The translations under genes were made by a program, and so were the position numbers. DNA of 64,000 nt from Actinernus sp. WN-2022 (lineage: Eukaryota > Cnidaria > Anthozoa > Actiniaria > Actinernidae). The notes beneath the pieces were generated by a model. The model saw nothing but the letters and a program-made list of their open reading frames with translations, made no database searches and was not told the DNA's origin. Where the stretch lies: positions 82,798,861 through 82,862,860 of the forward strand of contig JAOWCC010000019.1 of assembly GCA_030867875.1 (NCBI GenBank), in the 5' to 3' direction. Below are positions 61,301 through 64,000 of the stretch, one piece after another. Each line of letters begins with the position of its first letter. Position 1 is the stretch's first letter.

Positions 61301-63726
61301 CCAACAAGTCACGTGACTGTCTATTGCAAAAGGCCTATTGCACGTGAAAATTAAGAGTTGAGATTTTAATACCTAACGCAAGCATTTACAATGATTTCTG
61401 CCGAAATCTTTTAATACTAGTAACAAGACAAGGGTCTACCGTAAATGTGAAACTACACTGAAGCAAAAGTTTATTTGGTGTTATGCTTTGCGCTCAGCGA
61501 GCGAGTCAAGCTTTGAAGCGGGCCACACACCGCCGGTCTGGGAACTAAGCGAGCAGCCGTTGTTTTGTTTATTTTACGGCTCACAATATGGTCCGAATTT
61601 ACTTGAAAACTTTATACAATGACTTTTACAAAGATCTTGGAGGCTGACGTGAAAATATTCGTTCATTTTCGCCGTAAAGCCCCGAAAAGCCCCGAAATAC
61701 GCCGTTTAGCGTGCCGACTTTGAAGAAGTTTGTTTTAGAGTGACAAACAACGGCGCCGTTGAAGTCGTGAACCAGACGAAGAATAAAATATTGATGTGTC
61801 TTAGCGAGCGGAGTCCGAGAAGTTAAAGGTTCTTTTAATGGCGGTTTAGCGTTCCGAGTTTGAAGAAGTTTGTTTTAGAGTGACAAACAACGGCGCCGTT
61901 GAAGTCGTGAACCAGACGAAGAATAAAATGTTGATGTGTCTTAGCGAGCGAAGTCCGAGAAGTTAAAGCTTTTTTTAATGGCGGTTTAGCGTGCCGAGTT
62001 TGAAGAAGTTTGTTTTAGAGTGACAAACAACGGCGCCGTTGAAGTCGTGAACCAGACGAAGAATAAAATGTTGATGTGTCCTAGCGAGCGAAGTCCGAGA
62101 AGTTAAAGCTTTTTTTATTGGCGGTTTAGCGTGCCGAGTTTGAAGAAGTTTGTTTCCAAACAACGGCGCCGTTGAAATCGTGAACCAGACGAAGAATAAA
62201 ATGCTGATGTGTATTAATGATGTGTATAAATATTGAGAAGTTTTTAAACAGTGTCTGCCGAGTTTCAAGATACTTCTCTACAAGGAAAATATCACTTGTG
62301 AAATATCACTTCACCAAAAGTGAAATTTCACTTTCCAAAAGAATTTTCATTTCGGCTCTGAGCCGCGGCAAGCGCCTCGGTTGATGACCTCGATATGCAA
62401 ACCGCGGCGTTTTCAAAAACGCCGCGGTCACTTCTGCAATGACCTCGGCAGAAAACCGCGGCACCGCGTCCAATGACCTAGGTTTTTCCGCGGTCGGATG
62501 TCCCTATAATTCCCGGCGGGACTGTAGCATGCATGCACTGTATAAAATAGTGACTAGCCTGGTACCTAACTTTACATGTACATAACATTACATTGCCCTT
62601 TTTAGTTTGTTCTATAATTTGCAATTTCAACAGCCCCATCTTAGTGTGCTCATGCACTTACATAACCAGCTTTCATAAGTAGAAATTAGTTGTTTAAGAA
62701 GCCACACAGATATCATCACAGCACTTTGAAACATGAATATCTTAGCCGATCAATGAGATTTTTGGGATCATGTATTTCCTGATATTTAAGAAATAAAAAA
62801 CATTTTCTTTTGAGTTATACAAGACATGTAGAAACACAAGTGGGCATTTGGGAGAAAGAGAAATTGCAATGGGAACACAGGCCTGAAGATTTTTCCAATC
62901 TTCCACAAGTGTTTATAATTTATATATCTATGGGACGACAACAACAGGTATAATATTTCCTTTATAAAATAAACGAGTCAAATCATGCAAAAACGGTAAG
63001 TTGGGAGAACACAGCTCAAGCATGTGCTCAACTTTCTAATGTCTCTATAGAGTTGTATAATATAATATGCACGCTCTGATTGGTCAAGAGCCGTGTGTTA
63101 TTAGAGGACACACATGAATGGGCGTCATGAGCATGCACAGCCAATTTCTCAACTCGTTTTGATTGGATATTTTCATAGTTTTTAGTTAAATTGCAAAATT
63201 ATGTCCTCTAACCTTATAGATGCACAGATGATACAAAACGTGAAGAGAACATCAGTTATGCCACTCAATTGCATCTTGTGGCACACTTCTTTGTTCTCTT
63301 CACGTTGTGATATCATCTGTGCATTTACTGTATAAAGAGGACAAATGCATGGCAGAATGGAATCTACAGTAATTATTGGGGGGAGGGCTACTAAGTTTTT
63401 ATAAATTCGGGCCTAAAAATTGTGGCCTCAGGTTTCAATTATAACTTGACATGCTCAATTGCAGATACATGTATGCCGTAATGAATGCAAAGCATTTTAC
63501 ACACACTGTATGGTTTACAAACTGCTATTCAGCATGCAGTTATTTACAAATAATATTTATTAGATCATTTTGATATTACAGTGTACGCATGCTTTTATTG
63601 GCTGCAAGCCAGACTGCTCCCTTACCAACACACTTTTCCCTACACATGGTGTATTGCCTGTTTGCCATTAATTTTGTAGGCTGAATTGAGCGATAAAGTC
63701 AAAGCAGAAAGAGATACGTGGGAATG
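17779..63726 (+). CDS. PRMT5: PRMT5, type II protein arginine methyltransferase, first six exons (3' part outside window)
   Basis: PRMT5 with MEP50 makes symmetric dimethylarginine on histones and Sm proteins. Exons: 17779-17867, 22572-22687, 27597-27682, 52670-52801, 56837-56911 and 63680-63726, with phases 2, 1, 0, 0, 0 and 2. They encode the first 181 residues, part of the N-terminal TIM barrel. Landmarks are RVSCGRDLTCVPDV, GFDFICSPICHPRYKREF, DWSSLIVGKLSPWI, ALMQEINYAVHLGLPSVLL, LWIQVPLRCPED and RDTWEW, each matching animal PRMT5 in order. The catalytic Rossmann domain lies beyond the window. All introns are GT-AG except intron 4, which starts CAG/GCAAGT (GC-AG). Introns are about 4.7, 4.9, 25.0, 4.0 and 6.8 kb and are filled with transposons. 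Confidence 0.94.
18356..20031. mobile_element. Foldback with poly-C/poly-G subterminal tracts, PRMT5 intron 1
   Basis: The ends are inverted copies of CCGATCAATTCGAAACATCA (left near 18361, right near 20024). Inside the left end are a long C tract (18387-18420) and a long G tract (18521-18547), with GGGGAATTTGACA-type repeats between. The right side has matching CCCGGGGG and GGGCATTTGA segments. It is interrupted by the element at 18640-19670. Confidence 0.65.
18640..19670. mobile_element. Foldback element with TATCGCGCGATA subterminal repeats
   Basis: Ends AGGGCCATCGACAAACAC and GTGTTTGTGGATGGCCCT are inverted repeats. Each arm of about 330 bp then carries a tandem run of 20-22-bp units containing the self-complementary ATCGCGCGAT, followed by a unique part (GGCGGCGAACACGCTACGT, CCGACAACGAATTTGGC) matched in reverse on the other side at 19380-19500. 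The loop 19000-19330 is single-copy and non-coding. Confidence 0.8.
20047..20660. mobile_element. Inverted-repeat element, PRMT5 intron 1
   Basis: Left arm GACTGCTACCAAGTCCC and TTTTTTTTAGAATGGC to about 20165; right arm is the complement at 20565-20660 ending GTTAGCAGTC. The spacer is non-coding. Confidence 0.65.
20700..20985. repeat. Minisatellite, about 60-70-bp unit
   Basis: Four to five irregular copies of a unit containing CAGTGGATCACATTCATGAA, TAAACATCTACGTCTAG and TTTTTGGTGGCTCGAT. A lone fragment of the unit lies near 18222-18240, so later insertions split the array. Confidence 0.7.
21669..22504. mobile_element. MITE of about 835 bp, PRMT5 intron 1
   Basis: Ends TTGATTCCACTACGATTGGC and the partner ending CCAGTCAGAATCAA share GAGAGCAGCCCAATTT in inverted orientation. 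An inner pair around ATATCACTATGACGTCATA (about 21740) and TGACGTCATAATGATAT (about 22035) adds a second inverted layer. Open frames inside are short and unrecognised. Confidence 0.72.
23145..23290. repeat. Minisatellite, about 20-bp unit
   Basis: Imperfect repeats of CTGAGCGAACCCTGCAAA, six to seven copies, PRMT5 intron 2. Not coding. Confidence 0.7.
23480..24488. mobile_element. Second copy of the AGTGCC MITE family, with an insert
   Basis: Ends AGTGCCTATGAAATGAAA and TTTTCATTTCATTGGCACT match 7411-7989. The right flank is TTAA, the left flank a decayed TGAA. The middle, GCCAAAAATGCACTTATT then TTTTGTAGTATTTATGG, is split by about 600 bp (roughly 23639-24240) that begins GGTGCGAGCTCAGCGAGCAC and ends near a GTGCGAAC-complement. 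The insert has no recognised coding content. Confidence 0.72.
24816..25014. mobile_element. MITE with CAGTGGCGGATCC ends
   Basis: Starts CAGTGGCGGATCCAGG and ends CCTGGATCCGCCACTG. It contains a 20-odd G tract near 24955. Flanks GTTCAA and GTTCAT resemble a short target duplication. The terminal motif is common in hAT-type MITEs; superfamily not certain. Confidence 0.7.
25015..27596. other. PRMT5 intron 2 remainder, no gene seen
   Basis: AT-rich intronic sequence. Two TGACGTCAT-containing patches (about 25678 and 26310) face each other loosely and may be worn element ends. No open frame of substance and no other repeat I can define. Confidence 0.5.
28155..29256 (+). pseudogene. Decayed non-LTR retrotransposon, PRMT5 intron 3
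   Basis: In shifting frames one can read pieces of a reverse transcriptase: KAFNTN, GIPQLGAILGPLLFLLYIND, a YANDT-like version of the YADDT box near 28560, and a C-terminal YRGASLWNSLP-like segment near 28915. A TATG-type simple tail lies at 29232-29256. Several frameshifts and stops; dead. Confidence 0.75.
30647..30722. repeat. Perfect-looking hairpin
   Basis: ATGCAAGGGAAAATTTGAAA with TATGCATTGT faces its complement ACAATGCATA to TTTCCCTTGCAT across about 15 bp (TCTTGCAGGGAAG). Arms about 30 bp. It lies in the left arm of the outermost element. Confidence 0.7.
31255..32168. repeat. 19-bp minisatellite, about 40 units
   Basis: Tandem 19-bp units of the type TTGTAGCGCTCTGTAGTGC with variation at two or three positions. 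The array is broken at about 31610-31745 by a short insert that begins with (CAAT)n and looks like the 3' tail of a minus-strand LINE. Because 19 is not a multiple of 3, the minus strand is open in several frames (QALQSATSTTERYK and the like); these are artefacts. Confidence 0.88.
33024..33275 (+). CDS. Short ORF just upstream of split transposase
   Basis: 83 codons from ATG (MNQNQTQTKLHFAKVRF) to TAA, ending directly before the ATG of the next ORF and in the same frame, so one stop codon separates them. No family recognised. It may be an N-terminal part of the transposase cut off by a stop, a small separate protein, or chance. The composition is ordinary and slightly basic, with no signal peptide or membrane segment. 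Confidence 0.4.
   Translation: MNQNQTQTKLHFAKVRFLFVYERVPEDCVTFPGYLRGVLMHFQGYNEKITASNAMRRGVALLDYTTRQKRARVSRAEQYFKDL
34923..35105. repeat. Left subterminal GAATCG repeats
   Basis: Many copies of AATCGG/CCGATT in both orientations, including five consecutive GGAATC hexamers near 35068-35100. These are candidate binding sites for the element's transposase, mirrored at the right end. Confidence 0.7.
35967..36248 (+). CDS. Small helical ORF in inner transposon
   Basis: 93 aa from ATG at 35967 (MAGERSTLDAIRNNRLSLVD). The sequence is predicted mostly helical, with heptad-like Leu spacing (LRSLDSEFF, LLERWIRHQLRLLHALNEL) and net acidic charge. AATAAA follows the stop at about 36266. A GGCGTGGCGTGGCGTGG run precedes it. 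No family recognised. Its position near the left end and upstream of the transposase suggests an accessory protein, but chance cannot be excluded. Confidence 0.45.
   Translation: MAGERSTLDAIRNNRLSLVDELRSLDSEFFDAGKTLTDLFTDAVQQPGLGSLDLLEEAISSFVGLLERWIRHQLRLLHALNELDNLEEMATSH
36455..36655. mobile_element. Small foldback inside inner transposon
   Basis: Arms AGAGTGGAATGGTTAGGAAA and TTTCCTAACCATTCCACTCT, extended by CATAGTTAATAG and CTATTAACTATG. Non-coding, about 200 bp. Confidence 0.75.
36990..37330. mobile_element. MITE with GCGCGCTCCGATTG arms
   Basis: GATAGTATGCGCGCTCCGATTG-type left arm and CAATCGGAGCGCGCGTACTAT right arm, with an inner pair around GAGAAATGTTGAAAGCAC and GTGCTTTAACATTTCTC. 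It ends about 145 bp before the transposase ATG and might contribute promoter sequence. Confidence 0.75.
37475..39447 (+). CDS. DDE transposase of inner element, two exons, 625 aa
   Basis: Exon 1 37475-37619 and exon 2 37715-39447 join through a Gly codon (G/GTTAGT donor, CACCAG acceptor). Exon 1 is acidic (MDDTWMFASSSEEDSPQ) with a repeated CWMFESS-like motif. An HTH-like part follows (VDQIRKHVLQRIPDIPAIS, TIRRLLLP). The catalytic core reads ISADDKNKV (about residue 186), IICDGGPDWS (about 340) and YAPGHSKYNPVEHCW (about 384). The NPVEHCW motif resembles the NPIE/W box of Tc1/IS630-type DDE enzymes. A long Ser/Arg-rich insert lies between the first two motifs. The C-terminus has a zinc-finger-like CPFGC..H....H segment. 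The frame is intact, so it may be active. Superfamily assignment is inference. Confidence 0.82.
39448..41762. other. Spacer between transposase and BEN-like gene
   Basis: No credible gene. GAGGATAATATTCTCGAAAC at about 40502 and its complement near 41455 form a pair of arms about 950 bp apart, so a MITE may occupy 40480-41480. A TATA-like GATATAAATAAG lies at about 41668-41680, some 90 bp before the next ATG, and is a plausible core promoter. Confidence 0.5.
41763..44612 (+). CDS. Multi-exon accessory gene of inner transposon: Tudor/chromo-like, coiled coil, tandem repeats, BEN-like domain (one in-frame stop)
   Basis: Exons 41763-41777, 41861-42202, 43055-43291 and 43548 onward are all phase 0 with GT-AG sites. 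The first 237 residues end at TAA 43665-43667. The same frame continues past it to 44612. Exon 2 has a Tudor- or chromo-like barrel (VQAFDSVLGQWLNASVR, VNIKWAGYSKAFNSRLP). Exon 3 is acidic. Exon 4 starts a coiled coil (VLEKMELTEQVETLKATQEK). From 43884 come four 38-39-aa repeats (SEVMSPDVELQECFPTGSN and so on). The C-terminal 85 residues look like a BEN domain: KLLDGSFTKKEISMSSL, LSPARMKNIFKVAKQRYP, FREAINMKCRK. BEN domains bind DNA or chromatin. The stop may be a mutation, a polymorphism, or the true end with a second protein from ATG 43695. Confidence 0.65.
42269..42487 (+). other. Unassigned coding-like remnant inside accessory-gene intron
   Basis: After an AG at about 42269 one frame reads TKLIPKAEYNDIVVTSYRHK up to a stop at 42387, while an overlapping frame gives SDFTNHCNESIPQPMTFIR and SRKGRPPVAF to a stop at 42487. 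The two look like parts of one protein separated by a frameshift. A skipped or decayed exon is possible. Family unknown. Confidence 0.35.
43884..44350 (+). repeat. Coding tandem repeats, 114-117-bp unit, four copies
   Basis: Units start at 43884, 43998, 44115 and 44232, so the spacing is a multiple of three (114, 117, 117). They are nearly identical in DNA, with only a few changes such as C to S before FPTG. In-frame expansion of a low-complexity linker is the simplest reading. Confidence 0.88.
44782..45443 (+). pseudogene. Truncated tandem copy of the repeat/BEN-like 3' end
   Basis: It repeats the end of the accessory gene: two 38-aa-type units, the BEN-like region, then the same 3' flank (GAAGAAATGACTTTGTT, TCCATGCAGAGT). 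Damage: an indel (TATG) in the first unit, a deletion of the CKLLDGSF segment and a two-base TA insertion at about 45175 that shifts the frame and destroys the BEN C-terminus. No start region of its own. Confidence 0.85.
45444..46248. other. No gene seen
   Basis: AT-rich spacer of the inner transposon. A segment at 45955-46015 (GATTTGACGC, GTTAACCGGCTTTCGAGCAA) resembles 36815-36865 in the same orientation, so both may be pieces of another repeat family. Confidence 0.45.
46250..46890. mobile_element. Foldback element with long arms
   Basis: The arm from about 46360 (TTAATTTCACAAAACTTTGG, GGCCGCGTGGATTGCCAAG, GATCTTCCAACTGAAC) to 46575 is repeated inverted at 46680-46885, with similarity over about 210 bp and a loop of about 110 bp. 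Just left, ACGGTTGGCCGCGTGTC and GACACGCGGCCAACCGT at 46248-46352 form a smaller palindrome. Many AAGTT/AACTT steps make the arms internally repetitive. Confidence 0.8.
47508..48830. repeat. Direct repeats of about 125 bp flanking an inserted piece
   Basis: 47508-47640 and 48706-48830 are similar and in the same orientation (GAGCAGCACGAC, GTTCGGCTCCAC, AATCATGTTTACAAAA). Between them, 47640-48380 is related, inverted, to the interior of the 57019-62524 element (57350-57600 plus 61340-61650). That interior sequence is uninterrupted here and supplies the empty-site evidence for the 57629-61336 insertion. Confidence 0.7.
48885..49040. repeat. Right subterminal GGATCG repeats
   Basis: Runs of CGGAT/GATCG (near 48890-48930), then ATCGGAATCGG and CGGATCC-type repeats up to the right inverted repeat. 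Similar in nature to the left subterminal array but with a GGATCG core instead of GGAATC. Confidence 0.7.
50918..51429. mobile_element. MITE with AAAGGGGAACTGAACCC ends
   Basis: Inverted ends AAAGGGGAACTGAACCCTAA and the complement at 51410-51429. Inner arms ATAGGTTTTGCTATTT and AAATAGCAAAACTTAT. It sits in the right arm of the outermost element; comparing 62220-62280 shows that arm without it. Confidence 0.78.
52185..52390. mobile_element. pogo/Tigger-like MITE remnant
   Basis: Repeated TTTGTTATAA and TTCATTATAACC-type motifs, and a right end GGTTTGTTATAATGG followed by TTCCACTGTA. The left end is unclear. The motif style is typical of pogo-type MITEs; inference. Confidence 0.45.
52877..53089. 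mobile_element. Foldback just after PRMT5 exon 4
   Basis: CCTTTGACCAGAATCTG at the left faces CAGATTCTGGTCAAAGG at the right, and GCTGTTCAATAAAGTTGCAG faces its complement. Nearly symmetrical over 210 bp; starts 75 bp after the GC donor. Confidence 0.8.
53112..54825 (-). mobile_element. 5'-truncated LINE with long open RT frame, PRMT5 intron 4
   Basis: On the minus strand the frame runs open from the truncation (about 54825) to a stop at 53356. It shows AAPLTHIYNLSL, FRPISVLP, YQSGFRPGHST, FLDLSKAFDMINH, GVPQGSVLGPLLFI and the catalytic YADDTALF, then the LTVFKCLNGLCPPYL and YNTRNRSNLH tail. That is most of the RT plus the C-terminal region of a CR1/L2/Jockey-like ORF2. The endonuclease part is missing. 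A short 3' UTR ends in (GATA)n at 53118-53140 on +. It lacks a real start codon but no stop interrupts it, so insertion is fairly recent. Confidence 0.9.
54826..55228. other. PRMT5 intron 4, no feature seen
   Basis: AT-rich intronic sequence between the LINE and a SINE-like repeat, with no open frame or repeat I can define. Confidence 0.5.
55229..55490 (+). mobile_element. tRNA-derived SINE-like repeat
   Basis: The head GCCTCCTGGTTAGCTCAGTG has an A-box. The B-box region is degenerate (CGGACCAACACTCAGGGTC). The body includes GGTCCCACGTTGTCC and TTATCAGTCTCACCAGACTG. A fragment of the same body occurs near 52545-52600 (TTATCAGACTCGTACG, CAGACTGTCACAAGTTA). Confidence 0.6.
55491..56836. other. 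PRMT5 intron 4 remainder, no gene seen
   Basis: Only short open frames. One of 90 codons at 55971-56243 has a hydrophobic stretch but no recognisable family, and its composition is that of AT-rich intron. Confidence 0.5.
57629..61336. mobile_element. 3.7-kb AT-flanked element with long inverted arms, nested
   Basis: Ends AGGCCTTTTGCAATAGACAG and its complement. Arms of about 320 bp run through GTCACGTGACTTGTTGGCCC, GGCATGGCAAACATGGCGGC and their partners at 61020-61336. AT flanks both sides; the related uninterrupted sequence near 48140-48160 reads through with a single AT. The interior 57960-61020 has no recognisable gene. A 2-bp AT target is known for ISL2EU-type elements; assignment is inference. 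Confidence 0.82.
58522..59058. mobile_element. GC-rich foldback nested inside the 3.7-kb element
   Basis: Arms ATGCGGGTATCAGCGGCCAT, continuing CCCGAGGGGGCGGCCCCCGG, and their complement at 59015-59058. Inner CCCCGGGG and GCCCCACACGCGGGGC palindromes follow. The GC content stands out sharply from the AT-rich surroundings. Non-coding. Confidence 0.82.
61711..62220. repeat. Tandem repeat with 140-bp period
   Basis: Copies start at 61711, 61851, 61991 and 62131 (GTGCCGAGTTTGAAGAAG), evenly 140 bp apart, each with AACGGCGCCGTTGAAGTCGT. The last copy has a small deletion. A related single or inverted pair lies in the outermost element's right arm at 50568-50870. Confidence 0.88.
63207..63345. mobile_element. 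Hairpin/foldback before PRMT5 exon 6
   Basis: Arms around GATGCACAGATGATA, AACGTGAAGAGAAC and GTTCTCTTCACGTT, TATCATCTGTGCAT. About 140 bp. It may be the core of a larger worn MITE that begins near 63044 (CTATAGAGTTGTATAATATA). Confidence 0.65.
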
Positions 63727-64000
63727 GTATGAAAGCATTTTGTGATTCCTATTTAGTTAGAATAGCTTCAGCTAGTCATTTGTATACAACTATTTCAAAA
63801 AGGTCATTGCAGTGGATTTGACTTAAAAACACATTAAGACTGCAAGTCACTGAGTATGGGTAGTATGTCAATTTTGCCTTCTATTATTATAATAACGCCT
63901 GTCGGTACATGTAAATGATAAAAAAATGGGTACATAAGATTTTAAATCAAGCAGGCAAGGACAGATGACAGGGCTTCACTTGTGTATTTCAACATTTTAA

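Larger units (their letters stand above)
57019..62524. mobile_element. TA-flanked DNA transposon, second copy of the outermost family, PRMT5 intron 5
   Basis: The left end CAGCCCCGCCGGAAATTATA and the right complement ending at 62524 are inverted, with TA on both sides (57017-57018 and 62525-62526). GGCCGCCGCGGTCG-type subterminal repeats lie inside both ends (also at 62400-62490). Without the 3.7-kb insert it is about 1.8 kb, non-coding, and so non-autonomous. It shares both ends with 29765-51762. Confidence 0.82.

Noticed and set aside
62826..62950. Possible extra PRMT5 exon (open frame with WEKEKLQW)
   Set aside because: Exons 5 and 6 already join in frame and match PRMT5 order; this segment has no good splice pair or homology.
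1..64000. CRISPR array, prokaryotic operons, rRNA
   Set aside because: The sequence is eukaryotic with spliced genes. The repeat arrays are minisatellites without spacer structure, and no rRNA-like sequence was seen.

Overview
The window looks like nuclear DNA of an invertebrate animal. An anthozoan cnidarian, probably a stony coral, is the best guess: the host proteins are animal-like, the introns are AT-rich, and foldback elements, non-LTR fragments and tRNA-derived SINEs are very dense. The taxon is an inference.

Three conserved host genes form the framework. The last four exons of UBA3 (NEDD8-activating enzyme catalytic subunit) lie at 207-4539 on +. PYURF (PREY, Trm112-like mitochondrial protein) lies on - at 14683-17494 in two exons. 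PRMT5 (type II protein arginine methyltransferase) starts at 17779 on + and runs off the right edge; six 5' exons are visible. PYURF and PRMT5 are divergent, 284 bp apart. UBA3 and PYURF are convergent.

At about 1990-15270 a 6.5-6.8 kb segment is tandemly duplicated. It holds the last two UBA3 exons and the last PYURF exon, so each gene now has one surplus set of 3' exons (9842-11263 and 8166-8313). A foldback element lies at the left edge, the junction and the right edge. The junction copy is a chimera of the other two, switching within a 19-bp identical stretch, which is the expected scar of unequal crossing-over. Later insertions (a TTAA-flanked MITE in unit 1, a LINE tail in unit 2) distinguish the two units.

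From 17.8 kb to the end everything is PRMT5. Intron 3 (25 kb) holds three DNA transposons nested like Russian dolls, each with recognisable inverted ends and target duplications: a TA-flanked element (29765-51762) contains a TAA-flanked element (32175-50534), whose 942-codon transposase-like ORF is cut exactly by a TTA-flanked 14.1-kb element (34914-49054). The innermost element carries its own spliced DDE-type transposase gene (37475-39447), a multi-exon gene ending in a BEN-like domain (41763-44612), and a small helical ORF (35967-36248). This cargo-bearing element is the best candidate for something undescribed.

PRMT5 intron 5 holds a second TA-flanked element of the same family as the outermost one (57019-62524). 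It is interrupted by a 3.7-kb element flanked by AT, which in turn contains a GC-rich foldback. Introns 1, 2 and 4 contain further foldbacks, minisatellites and a 5'-truncated LINE. I saw no virus, no CRISPR array, no rRNA and no convincingly functional tRNA.
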